Assembly (NCBI RefSeq): GCF_002111585.1
Contig: NZ_LUTP01000005.1
Coordinates: 1 to 64,000, forward strand
Length of the DNA stretch: 64,000 nucleotides
Direction: 5' to 3'
Origin: Lonsdalea iberica
Lineage (GTDB): Bacteria; Pseudomonadota; Gammaproteobacteria; Enterobacterales; Enterobacteriaceae
Part shown: positions 1-8,265 of the stretch, in pieces
How the letters are laid out: each line of letters starts with the position of its first letter
Numbering within the stretch: the stretch's first letter is position 1
Made by a program: the position numbers and the translations under genes
The notes under the pieces: generated by a model
Seen by the model: only the letters and a program-made list of their open reading frames with translations
Databases searched by the model: none
Told to the model about the DNA's origin: nothing

Positions 1-170
1 GGCGAGGCGCAGGAGACCCTGGGCTGGCGAAGGAGTCCTCGGCCAATGATGGCGGTTCGCTCAGACACTTCTTTGGAGGGGACGAATTGGCCGTCACCGG
101 TAGCCAGTGGCGCGGCGGGCGTCGGCGCCGTGTCTGTCACCTGATAAATCCGCATGGTTGTCTGTGTCAT
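1..170 (-). CDS. Partial CDS of unknown function, coupled to the PabB-GNAT gene
   Basis: Reading leftwards from an ATG at 170, the frame stays open for 56 codons to the window edge, so only the N-terminus is visible. The start overlaps the stop of the preceding gene in an ATGA arrangement, and an AGGAGA ribosome-binding site lies about 9 bases upstream, so this is very probably the third gene of the pabA-pabB operon and translationally coupled to it. The visible part is rich in Thr, Pro and Ala at first (MRIYQVTDTAPTPAAPLATG) and shows no signal peptide or motif that I recognise. Function cannot be assigned; a role with the aminodeoxychorismate product is inference from position only. Confidence 0.6.
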   Translation of the reverse strand, partial: MTQTTMRIYQVTDTAPTPAAPLATGDGQFVPSKEVSERTAIIGRGLLRQPRVSCAS

Positions 171-2167
171 CCCTGGCGTCTCCTGTAGCGTGTCCCGGCG
201 CTGGCGTAGCCGGCGGCCTGATAAAATCGAGTCAGTTTTTCCAGCGCCGGATAGCCGTCCATCGGCAACGTGGCTTCTATCATCGGCCACCCTCGTCGTT
301 GCGCTTCGCGATCCACCGCCGCCAACAACTGTTGCCCCAGACGCGCCGAGCGGTGATCGGGTGCGACCCATAGCTCCTGCAAAATGCCGTATTCGCTGCT
401 GGCGCGCAGCGCGTGCACCCGGGAGACGGTGGCCAACCCGATAATCGCGCGGCTGAAGGGATCTTCGACCAGATAGGCAAAGCCAAAATCCGGGGAGGCG
501 GTGATGCGGAGGGCGGCCCGGCGGGCGCCGTCGTGGGAAAACTGCGGCCCGGGTCCGCCCAGCTCTCGCAGTAGCTGATAGACCGCGTCCGTCATCGCCT
601 GTGCGTCTTCCGGTTTGGCTAAACGCAGCAGCGCCTCAGCGGCAGGTGACTTGGCCGCTTCGCTGAATTCACCTGCAATCGTGAAAGGCGCATCAGCCTG
701 ACCGGTGACAGACTCGGCGATAGCGGCGAGCGGCGCCTGCGCTTTTAACAGGATTTCGTCGAACTCTGCGACAGGGTCGGACAGCGCGACGATAGCGCCT
801 CCGCAGCCGACCGAGACACGGTCCGACGTACAGACGATGGTCCGTATGACAATGTTGAGATCCACGATGCCTGACAGCGACAGGTAGCCGATGGCGCCGG
901 AATAAATGCCACGCGGAGCTTCTTCCATCGCATCGATGATCTCCAGCGTGCGGATCTTCGGCGCGCCGGTCATGGAGCCGCCGGGGAAGCAGGAGGCGAT
1001 ACAACTAAGCGCGGTTTCATTGGCCCCAAGACGGCCTTGAATGACGCTGACTAACTGGTGGACGGTGCGGTAGCTTTCGATATGCATCAGGCTGGGGACG
1101 TTGACGCTGCCGGGCTCGCAAACGCGGCCGAGATCGTTACGCATCAGATCGACAATCATGAGATTTTCGGCCCGGCTCTTCTCGTCCAGACGTAGCGCCT
1201 CGGCAATAGAGGCATCACGAACGGGATCGTCGTCTCGCGGCGAAGTGCCCTTAATCGGTTTGGTCTCTACGATGCGGTCGCGGTCGATGCGCAGAAAACG
1301 CTCGGGAGAGGAGCAGGCCACCGCCAGTTCCCCGAAGCGAAGATACGCGGCGTACGGCGCCGGGTTGCGGCGACGCAGTCGGCGGTACAGATCGAGTGGG
1401 TCAACATGGACCTGGGCGGAAATGTCATTAGTCAGGCAGACTTCATACGTTTCCCCGGCAGTGATTTGGGCCAAACACGCCTCGATGTTGGCCAGATAGG
1501 TCTCTCTACTCTGGCGCAACGCAAAGTTCACTGGAGGAGAAGCGGTGCCTCCCGTAAGGGGAGGGGCAGACGGCAGGTGGCTTAACGTTGCTTTCATCGT
1601 CTCGGCCCAGCCACGCGCCGCGTCCTCCTCCTGAGGGTGATAGAGGGCCACGACATACAGCCGTTTTTCGACGTGATTAAACGCCAAAAAGCGTGAGCAG
1701 AACAGAAATGCGGCGTCCGGATAAGGCGACGGGACCGATGGCACGTTGCAGGTCAGGGTTTTCAATTCATAGCCGAAATAGCCGACGTGGCCGCCGAGAA
1801 AAGGGATGTCGGGCAGCGTTTGCCGCTCGTCCAGAGTGAGCGAGGCTTGGCCCTGTTCCAGATAGTCGAAAATCGACAGCGTCAGCGTCTCCTCGCTGTT
1901 GTCGACGGGCCGAATAACTTGCACGGTCTGCCGTTGGGCATCGTAAAACGTGACGCTGGCATCGTGGCTCGAGGCGTCCCCCATAAAAGACCAGCGCGAA
2001 AGAGGGGGAGCAAGCAGGCTGCTGTCTAGCCAGAACGCGTAGTCGCTGCGGCCGTAAACGTGCACGAAAACGTCTTCGGCGTCGACGGTCAGCGGCAGTG
2101 GCTCGCACAGCAATGCGTAACATTCAGAGGTGGCGGGCGCGGGGGCGCGGTCTTGGTCTTTAAACAT
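167..2167 (-). CDS. Aminodeoxychorismate synthase component I (PabB-like) fused to a GNAT acetyltransferase domain
   Basis: A 666-aa two-domain protein. Residues about 1-490 form a chorismate-binding enzyme of the TrpE/PabB family. The PIKGT motif (Lys306) carries the lysine typical of 4-amino-4-deoxychorismate synthases rather than the PIAGT alanine of anthranilate synthase, and GGSMTGAPK (396-404) is the usual catalytic segment. Residues about 515-666 form a GNAT N-acetyltransferase domain with a recognisable acetyl-CoA loop (ELWVAPDHRSARLGQQLL). The expected reaction is chorismate plus ammonia from the adjacent PabA subunit to aminodeoxychorismate; the acceptor of the acetyl or acyl group is unknown. 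The start overlaps the end of pabA by 8 bases. E. coli PabB has about 453 aa and no such C-terminal domain. Pairing with its own PabA and a downstream coupled gene suggests specialised metabolism rather than folate synthesis; this is inference. Confidence 0.85.
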   Translation of the reverse strand: MFKDQDRAPAPATSECYALLCEPLPLTVDAEDVFVHVYGRSDYAFWLDSSLLAPPLSRWSFMGDASSHDASVTFYDAQRQTVQVIRPVDNSEETLTLSIFDYLEQGQASLTLDERQTLPDIPFLGGHVGYFGYELKTLTCNVPSVPSPYPDAAFLFCSRFLAFNHVEKRLYVVALYHPQEEDAARGWAETMKATLSHLPSAPPLTGGTASPPVNFALRQSRETYLANIEACLAQITAGETYEVCLTNDISAQVHVDPLDLYRRLRRRNPAPYAAYLRFGELAVACSSPERFLRIDRDRIVETKPIKGTSPRDDDPVRDASIAEALRLDEKSRAENLMIVDLMRNDLGRVCEPGSVNVPSLMHIESYRTVHQLVSVIQGRLGANETALSCIASCFPGGSMTGAPKIRTLEIIDAMEEAPRGIYSGAIGYLSLSGIVDLNIVIRTIVCTSDRVSVGCGGAIVALSDPVAEFDEILLKAQAPLAAIAESVTGQADAPFTIAGEFSEAAKSPAAEALLRLAKPEDAQAMTDAVYQLLRELGGPGPQFSHDGARRAALRITASPDFGFAYLVEDPFSRAIIGLATVSRVHALRASSEYGILQELWVAPDHRSARLGQQLLAAVDREAQRRGWPMIEATLPMDGYPALEKLTRFYQAAGYASAGTRYRRRQG

Positions 2168-2792
2168 GTAAACCGTCCTTGTGTTGTGCAGTTTTTATCT
2201 GAAACGGGGTGATGTCGTCGGAGAGAAAGTTGTTGAAGAGTTCTCGGCCATACTCTGAGCAGATTGACTCTGGGTGAAATTGGACGCCCCAATGCGGCTG
2301 AGTACGGTGCCGCAGCGCCATGACGATGCCGTCCTCCGTCTCTGCGATCAGTTCCAGCTCATCGGGTAAGACGCTGTCGGCCACCAGAGAGTGGTATCGC
2401 GTGACTTCGAAGGTGTCGGGTATCCCGCTGAACAAGGGGGTGCCGTAATGTCGGATGCGCCGGAGGCGACCATGCATCGGTTCTGGGGCTGTAATGACGC
2501 GACCGCCGTGATGCAACGCCAGACATTGGTGGCCAAGACAGACGCCCAGCACCGGTACATCGGCATACGCCAAAATGTCCATTGAGCTGCCGACGTCTCG
2601 TCGCTGGTACGGCGTGCCGGGGCCGGGGGAAAGGATGATACGGTCATGGGGAATTTTATGAATTTCGCGCCAGGAGAGCGTATTCGGTAATACGAGAGCC
2701 TCCCGGCCATTCACCTCACCGACCATTTGCGCAATATTGAATGTAAAACTATCGAAATTATCGATGATAATAACACTTTTTTGATGACGCAT
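2160..2792 (-). CDS. pabA: Glutamine amidotransferase subunit of aminodeoxychorismate synthase (PabA-like)
   Basis: A class I glutamine amidotransferase of 210 aa that should release ammonia from glutamine for the neighbouring PabB-like subunit. The nucleophile Cys sits in GVCLGHQ and the His/Glu pair in the HPES motif; the oxyanion loop SPGPGTP is also present. Two ATGs lie in frame at 2807 and 2792. I choose 2792 because the GGAGGA ribosome-binding site overlaps the first ATG and is correctly spaced for the second. It is the first gene of the minus-strand operon and overlaps the pabB start by 8 bases. Sequence alone does not separate PabA from TrpG; the partner's lysine motif favours PabA. 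It may be a dedicated paralogue rather than the folate gene, since adjacency of pabA and pabB is not the E. coli arrangement. Confidence 0.85.
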   Translation of the reverse strand: MRHQKSVIIIDNFDSFTFNIAQMVGEVNGREALVLPNTLSWREIHKIPHDRIILSPGPGTPYQRRDVGSSMDILAYADVPVLGVCLGHQCLALHHGGRVITAPEPMHGRLRRIRHYGTPLFSGIPDTFEVTRYHSLVADSVLPDELELIAETEDGIVMALRHRTQPHWGVQFHPESICSEYGRELFNNFLSDDITPFQIKTAQHKDGLHV

Positions 2793-3972
2793 CGTATATT
2801 CCTCCATGAAATAGAGAGCGGCTCAATATCAGCATATAAAAGGTTTTATCAATCTGGTTTGGGAACATGTAGTGTCAATCTTCAATAATGAGTCTTTATC
2901 ACGACCAGACTATTTAATGCAAGATTTTCCTGGTGTGTTATTGATGTGTTCATCATTCGTTGTCTCAGTAGTGACAATATTCTCGCGATATTGGTTCGGG
3001 GTTAACGATGATATTTATTTCTAATTATTATGAGATATCGTGCATAATATGCGCGTTCGCGACCCAATAAGGAACGGTCTCGCTATTTATATTTTCCTGT
3101 TGATTTATAGTGTTTTTTTTATCGAAGCTAGGTGTAAGTAAAGATCACGTTTTAATGTATCAGTTGTGGGCGGTAAGAATGGATAGGCTATTGGGATTTC
3201 GGTATTCAAAGTCATCGCCCGTAAAATTCATAATGAGAATGACTTAGGGTAATCATGAATTAATTTTTAGGTAAAACTAAGGGTTATTTTTAGTCAGAAA
3301 AAGGTGCGTGATAATCACAAATTCATTTTCTGAGGAGGTGTCTGTTCTTGAATGGTTTTTTCGTTTTTTACAAAAAATGGCCATCGCGCTTTATTTGTTG
3401 GTTCAAGTTTTATCTAAAAGAGAGGCTTCATGTTTTACGTCACCGGTTCAATGGCTTTATTCGTACGTCACAATGAATAACGTAATTTCACTCATTGTAT
3501 TGCCGCGCGTCTCTCCGTTACTCGAATGATGTGGAGTCTCGATTCCGTTTTCCTGACGTAGAATGTTGAGTCTTTTTCGATACTCAACAACGGCCTGGCT
3601 ACATTTCTCTGTCTTATGAGGATGTCTATCAAATGACCGGGTTGTCCCTGAACGTGGGCTTCATCGGCGTGGTTGGCGCTCAGGTCGCATGTGAAGGCTC
3701 GCGACAACCCGGCAGGGGACGCTTTCGCTTAAGGCTTGGTCAAAAACGCTACTAGCTGAAAAGATGTTGAATGCAGGTTGTCGAGAGCACCTGCTGGCTG
3801 GTGGGTGGGTGGGGAATTCAGAGGGAGCGTCAGGTAAGAAAACGACGTTGACTCATGGGCGGCTTCGCCGACCTTGTCCTGCATCTTGGGTCCGCAGCTC
3901 TAGAGAGCGGTTCGTCAGATAACGCCCGATGGGGCTTGGGCGTGGTGTCATTAGCAACGTCTTGCTGTGCCG
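2793..3972. other. AT-rich intergenic region upstream of the pab operon
   Basis: About 1.2 kb without a convincing gene. The first 300 bases hold the presumed minus-strand promoter of pabA. Further on there are only short frames without good ribosome-binding sites, one Fur-box-like site, a small hairpin near 3564-3587 (GTTGAGT/ACTCAAC arms) and an inverted repeat CCGGGTTGT/ACAACCCGG around 3637-3712. Composition is clearly more AT-rich than the flanking genes up to about 3500. Nothing further can be named. Confidence 0.5.
3229..3247. promoter_or_regulatory. Putative Fur box
   Basis: The 19-base segment beginning CATAATGAGAATGACT resembles the Fur consensus GATAATGATAATCATTATC, with the core ATAATGA and AAT elements retained. 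No clear gene starts immediately downstream on either strand, so its target is unknown and it may be a chance match. Confidence 0.2.
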
Positions 3973-4509
3973 TTAGCGATTTTCCAGCCCGGCTTCTTGG
4001 CGTTTGGCGCGAATTTCGGCTTCGTTATCGCGTATATACTCACCCAGTTGCTCCAGCCCTGAGCGTACCTTCTGCCACTCGGCGGCATGCTGGGCTTTCG
4101 GCGTCACGGGGTTGGGGTGGGCGGCATCCCATGCCAGTGCTTGCTGGATTGAAGCAGACCAATTTTTGGGCGAACCGCCAGCCCATTCGTTGATGGTCTG
4201 TCCGAGCGTGGCGTTCAGAGAGGCCATCAGCGCGGGCTCGCCATCCGGCGGAAGATTGGGGTTAGCCAGCAGATAATAGCGAAAGCGCAGTTGGCCGATG
4301 TAAAACCAGGTGACGGCTTTATCACGTTCGCCAGCCTCATATAGCCGCTGGGCATACTGATAAAGTTCGCTGGGATGCGCCTGTGCGAGCTGTGCGTCGG
4401 TTTCCGATTGAACGGCAACGAGGACGGGGTTGATCTCAGCCGCGAAGGCGAGGGGGCAGACATTGGCGGATAGCGCCGTCAAAAACAGTAGGGTGCAACT
4501 CCGATTCAT
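3973..4509 (-). CDS. Exported protein of unknown function
   Basis: A 178-aa protein starting at the ATG at 4509, preceded by AGGAG with 7-base spacing. An in-frame upstream extension to 4680 exists, but it lacks a ribosome-binding site and places residues before an obvious signal peptide. The signal peptide covers about residues 1-24 (hydrophobic core LLFLTALSA, cleavage after AFA); there is no lipobox. The mature part is mostly helical, with a repeat-like segment around YQYAQRLYEAGERDKAVTWFY reminiscent of a TPR/Sel1 helix pair, and is rich in Trp, Ala and Glu. Predicted location is the periplasm. I do not recognise a named family. Neighbours give little help: a LysR gene lies upstream on the same strand, 363 bases away. 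Confidence 0.65.
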   Translation of the reverse strand: MNRSCTLLFLTALSANVCPLAFAAEINPVLVAVQSETDAQLAQAHPSELYQYAQRLYEAGERDKAVTWFYIGQLRFRYYLLANPNLPPDGEPALMASLNATLGQTINEWAGGSPKNWSASIQQALAWDAAHPNPVTPKAQHAAEWQKVRSGLEQLGEYIRDNEAEIRAKRQEAGLENR

Positions 4510-4871
4510 GGAAACTCCTGTCAGCGCCGAATCGGCGGGGTGGTCACGATGTGTGCGCGTCGAAACCTGGTGAGGTAGACATGCGATAAAACAGTAGCAG
4601 GATTTGTTATACGTCACACGAGCGCGTTTCAATGATGTTAACGTCGAATACCCTGTCAATGCTGTTGGGCTATGGTACAACGCGGCGTCCCGGTAAGCGT
4701 CCTATCGCGTTATTTGCCACGTCCGCGATGTCACTTTCCGCGGCCGTGAATCGCGGCATGAACGTTTACACCTATGCCTGCCGAATTAGGCCGCCGGCGG
4801 CCTATTTTATCTTTCCGTGCCTGCCTGGCAGGCGGAAGGCGCGACCGGCGGTACTGAGAAGTGCTGAAACC
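4510..4871. other. Intergenic region with an orphan plus-strand terminator
   Basis: About 360 bases between the LysR stop and the exported-protein start, both on the minus strand. It should carry the promoter of the exported protein. It also contains a GC-rich perfect palindrome followed on the plus strand by a T-rich tract, although no plus-strand gene precedes it. No protein gene is credible here. Confidence 0.45.
4787..4814 (+). terminator. Rho-independent-terminator-like hairpin without a cognate gene
   Basis: TAGGCCGCC directly followed by GGCGGCCTA (4787-4804) and then TTTTATCTTT. The T-tract lies on the plus-strand side only; on the minus strand the stem is not followed by T residues, so it does not look like the LysR terminator. 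It could end a short untranslated plus-strand transcript starting between about 4620 and 4740. Confidence 0.4.
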
Positions 4872-5756
4872 TCAGGGGACGTTATGGCACTCTTTGATCA
4901 GTTGAATGAAATGGCGCAGCTCATCCTCCTTTCGCTTGAGATAATAAATATACGACACCTCGGCGGGCTGATTGAGAAAGAGGGGACGAGTGGCCAAAGG
5001 AATATGACGGGATATTTCGAAGTTCATAAAAGAAGAGCAGGAGAATGAATAACCTTTACCCGCAGCGAGATATTCGATGACGTGCGAAAAGTCCGGGAAA
5101 ATGTGCACTCTGGCGCGAGTATTCGCCATTCGACGGTGCTGGATAGTTTTTTCCAGAATGGGATGAGACAGCATCGATGAGTGAGCGACTAAATCCTCCT
5201 CGACGATCAGCTCCATAATATCCTCATATTTATCATTCACATTATGCGCACTGATAAGCATGCAACTGTCATTCATGAGAGCGAAGCAGGCAATACGCTC
5301 GAAGCTATCGACATACTTAGGACAGGAGGAGATGAAGAAGTCGAGCTCTTCCGATAACAGCTTATTTTTGAACTCGGTGTAGGAGTGCTGCATGCACAAC
5401 AGGTTAATCCCTTTTTTTATCGAGTTCGAAAAGATGATTTTATAGAAACTGTCGTTGTAGGCGTCCGTCCCTATTTTCAGCTCACGAAAAAACTTTGTGT
5501 TTTTGGTGACCAGCTTGGTGATATTTTCCAAGCGCTCCCTGACGGGCAACAGCTGTCGATAAAATAAATCACCTTCTTTCGTCAGATTGATGCCTGAATT
5601 TGAACGATTAAACAGCCGATATCCGAGAGAGTCTTCGAGATCGCTAATACTTTTGCTCAGTGCAGGAGGGGTCACATGGATGCGTTCTGCGGCGGCTTTG
5701 AATGAGCCTAATTCCGATATCACGATAAAATGCTCAACTTTTTTTGAAAATATCAT
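4872..5756 (-). CDS. LysR-family transcriptional regulator
   Basis: A 294-aa LysR-type regulator. The N-terminal winged helix-turn-helix is clear (residues about 5-64; FKAAAERIHVTPPALSKSIS then LEDSLGYRLFNRS), followed by the linker helix and a substrate-binding-like effector domain. The ATG at 5756 has a GGTGG ribosome-binding site. It sits between the pab operon region and, divergently and about 1.5 kb away, an SDR dehydrogenase at 7250, so either could be a target. The AT-rich codon use and several Lys/Asn-rich stretches differ from the neighbouring core genes, consistent with horizontal acquisition. No close subfamily (CysB, OxyR, MetR) is recognisable; the effector is unknown. Confidence 0.85.
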   Translation of the reverse strand: MIFSKKVEHFIVISELGSFKAAAERIHVTPPALSKSISDLEDSLGYRLFNRSNSGINLTKEGDLFYRQLLPVRERLENITKLVTKNTKFFRELKIGTDAYNDSFYKIIFSNSIKKGINLLCMQHSYTEFKNKLLSEELDFFISSCPKYVDSFERIACFALMNDSCMLISAHNVNDKYEDIMELIVEEDLVAHSSMLSHPILEKTIQHRRMANTRARVHIFPDFSHVIEYLAAGKGYSFSCSSFMNFEISRHIPLATRPLFLNQPAEVSYIYYLKRKEDELRHFIQLIKECHNVP

Positions 5757-7249
5757 ATACCACCTCTATGGGTTCCATAAAATACAACTCATCTTCCTAA
5801 TTGATAAATGAAAAGTCTGTGGGTCTTATCAGACCAGGACCTCTCAGCGCCCAGAGCAAAAGAAATAGAAATACTGCGTCTTGGGGACGAATTTTTTAGT
5901 ATTCGTGTTTTTTATTTCAATAGATTATGTGCTTTTGAAGGGTTTTATGATCATGATAATAATGAGAACAATATTCGATTTTTTTGGGCTTCATAACAGC
6001 GAATAAGAAAATATGTGTCTTTTTATTTCGTAATTCTTCTCGGTGGGTGTATCTCGCAGCGGCATTGGGAAATATCCTGATGTTCTATTTTGGTTAAAAA
6101 TAAGTGAGCTTTATATTCTATACACTACTCTGAATCGATGGGCAAGCACTGTGCCGGATCAGAAATGGATGGCTTCCATGCTCAATATGTTAACCGGTAT
6201 TTGGACCTGTGGAGAAGGGGATAAGACCGGTTCGCGGCGGCGCTATCGCCTGCCCCATCAGAAAATATGAGCATTGCGGCTCCCCGTCAGCGAACTGTTG
6301 TTCCCTATTTGGAAATGACTAAACGCAAGCGCGCTGGGGACGCGCTCGCGCATTGCAGCCCATTGCATGATGTCTGCTCTCTGTCGTGAATTTTGCGCCA
6401 TCGCAATTTAATCCTGAACTTTTTTTCTTCATTTTGTGACGTGGCCCGGTGTTTGCTTATTTTTTAGAAAATCCAGTTCAATATCCAGGCTATTCGCCAT
6501 CATGTCTTTTCTGTGTTTATCCGTTAATTTCGATAATGTCAAAAGAATAGAGGTGATTACGTCTGGTTTTATTAATAAAGATGGATTTGCTAACAAAGTC
6601 CGGGTGCAGTGGCTGTCATTATAAGTATGAATGGATTCAAGGCCAGACGTTTATTTGAGCCGCGTTGAAACTTTTATTTTTTAGAAACTGATGTGAGTTA
6701 TTTTGTAATTAATGAAAAATAGCACATGCCCAATATAGACAAAGGGCAGATATCGAAATAGCCCGGGCCATAATGGGTTATCGATTGTTGGGGTTTGGAT
6801 ATTGCCAGCGTTTATTTTCGGTGAGACGGTGGTCCGAGGGGCGCTTCATTTAATCATCAAGGGGGCGATATTGAAAACGTCATAGTGTCGTCTTGATTTT
6901 TTCTCAGACAGAACAGGCGAATGGGCCGATGTCTACCGGCAGCCTCACGCTTCGCGGCCTCAGGATAGGCGGCGTTTGATGCGGTGCACGATCGCGATCC
7001 GCTACCTAGACTGTAATAAGAACGGAACGCATTACTGCCGTGAGCCACGCTGCCGAAGGGGCTTTCCGCATGCGAGGGCTTGCTGCCCATGGGGCTTCAA
7101 CGTCCCTTATCCGTTGCGGGCACGGCCTCGCCGTCGACCTGTCATGAACATTCACCGTCTCACATGGACGGCGTCAATACGGTTGATGGCGAAGGGCCGG
7201 CAGAATGCATTCATTATGTGACTCAAACACGCAAATTACAGGAGATATC
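5757..7249. other. Long AT-rich intergenic region between LysR and SDR genes
   Basis: Nearly 1.5 kb with no frame that combines a credible start, ribosome-binding site and protein-like sequence. It is AT-rich up to about 6800 and then becomes GC-rich until the SDR gene. It should include the divergent promoters of the LysR gene and the SDR gene. Candidate frames at 5808, 6043, 6436 and 6976 on the plus strand and at 7090 on the minus strand were inspected and not accepted. It may hold decayed genes. Confidence 0.45.
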
Positions 7250-8017
7250 ATGAGCGTAAATACTCACCACGATCGGCGTCTGGCAGGCAAAGTCGCCATC
7301 ATTACGGGTGCGGCGAAAGGTATCGGACGCGCGACGGCGGAACTCTTTGCCGCACAGGGCGCTCAGCTAATGCTCGCCGACGTAGATGCTGCTGGGGTCA
7401 AGGACCTGGCCGCCCGCCTGAGCGAGAGCGGCAATAAAGTCACCGCCCAGGCCTGTGATGTCCGGCATGAAGATGATATTCGCCGCACGATCGATGCCAC
7501 TCTCGCTGAGTTCGGGCATATAGATATTCTGGTGGCCAATGCCGGTATTATCCCGGAAGCCACGCTGGAAGAGGCGACCGCGGAACTGTGGGACGAGACG
7601 TTTGCCGTTGATGCGCGCGGCATGTTCCTTTCGGCAAAATACGCCGCCAGCGAGATGGTGAAGGCGGGCAAGGGCGCCATCGTCTTCCTCTCGTCTATTT
7701 CCGCCGCCGGGGGGCAGCCGGGGCAGGCCGTCTATGGCCCCGCGAAATTTGTGGCGTCGGGCTTGACCAAACATCTGGCGATTGAACTGGCGGGGAAAGG
7801 GGTTCGCGTTAACGCCGTGGCGCCGGGGACAATTGATACCCCGGCCGTGGCCGGTCTGACCAAGGAGGGTATTGAAAAAGTGGTGGCGATGCATCCGCTG
7901 GGACGCATGGGAAAACCTGAAGAGATCGCCTGGGGGATTTTATTTTTGGCGTCCGATGAGGCATCGTTCATCACCGGTGCCGTGCTGCCGATAGACGGCG
8001 GGTTCCTCGCGCAGTAG
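7250..8017 (+). CDS. SDR-family NAD(P)-dependent oxidoreductase
   Basis: A 255-aa classical short-chain dehydrogenase/reductase. The cofactor loop TGAAKGIG is at residues 19-26, NAG at 97-99, the catalytic Ser at 149 and the YGPAK motif gives Tyr162 and Lys166. The C-terminal DGGF motif is also typical. Asp39/Asp43-type acidic residues after the second beta strand (MLADVDAAG) favour NAD over NADP. The start at 7250 has AGGAG six bases upstream; the earlier in-frame start at 7205 has none. The substrate cannot be told from the sequence; relatives act on sugars, alcohols or 3-oxoacyl groups. It stands alone on the plus strand, followed by its own terminator, and may be controlled by the divergent LysR gene. 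Confidence 0.85.
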   Translation: MSVNTHHDRRLAGKVAIITGAAKGIGRATAELFAAQGAQLMLADVDAAGVKDLAARLSESGNKVTAQACDVRHEDDIRRTIDATLAEFGHIDILVANAGIIPEATLEEATAELWDETFAVDARGMFLSAKYAASEMVKAGKGAIVFLSSISAAGGQPGQAVYGPAKFVASGLTKHLAIELAGKGVRVNAVAPGTIDTPAVAGLTKEGIEKVVAMHPLGRMGKPEEIAWGILFLASDEASFITGAVLPIDGGFLAQ

Positions 8018-8063
8018 GGGGATATAAAACGGCTCGCTCGGGCGGGTGTGCCGCGTCTCAACC

Positions 8064-8099
8064 AAAGCCTCGTTTCCCTCGGGATGCGAGGCTTATTTT
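8064..8099 (+). terminator. Rho-independent terminator of the SDR gene
   Basis: Stem AAAGCCTCG (8064-8072) pairs with CGAGGCTT (8087-8094) around a 14-base loop and is followed by ATTTTG. It lies 47 bases after the SDR stop codon. Confidence 0.65.
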
Positions 8100-8183
8100 G
8101 CGCGCCACCCATGAACCGCCCTTGCAATTTACTGAGTAGCTAAGAGTGGCGACCGTTTCAACGCTCTGCGTTATTTTGAGTGT

Positions 8184-8222
8184 CAGGTAAGCGGTTATGC
8201 TGCCGCGATAACCGCTTACCTG
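8184..8222. repeat. Perfect 15-bp inverted repeat
   Basis: CAGGTAAGCGGTTAT (8184-8198) and its exact reverse complement (8208-8222) enclose a 9-base loop. It lies 43 bases beyond the stop of the minus-strand potF-like gene and can form a strong hairpin in its mRNA, but no T-tract follows on either strand. It could be a 3' stabilising or attenuating hairpin or a protein-binding palindrome. Confidence 0.6.
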
Positions 8223-8265
8223 CCCGCATTGCAGGGCGCAACGTCGCAGGGGGATCCTGGATGCG

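Noticed and set aside
3308-3529. Possible 73-aa plus-strand protein after the Fur-box-like site
   Set aside because: GTG start, although a GAGGAGG lies inside rather than before it; composition and hydrophobic pattern do not suggest a real protein, and no family is recognised.
3582-3753. Plus-strand stretch with a membrane-protein-like translation around LSLNVGFIGVVGAQVA
   Set aside because: It vaguely recalls an MFS segment, but it is short, has no start or ribosome-binding site, and no convincing homologue comes to mind; may be a decayed fragment.
4632-5048. 138-codon plus-strand frame
   Set aside because: Its second half is antisense to the LysR gene and its first half contains the orphan hairpin; no ribosome-binding site.
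5808-7221. Several short frames (5808, 6043, 6436, 6976 plus; 7090 minus)
   Set aside because: None combines a start signal with protein-like composition or a recognisable family.
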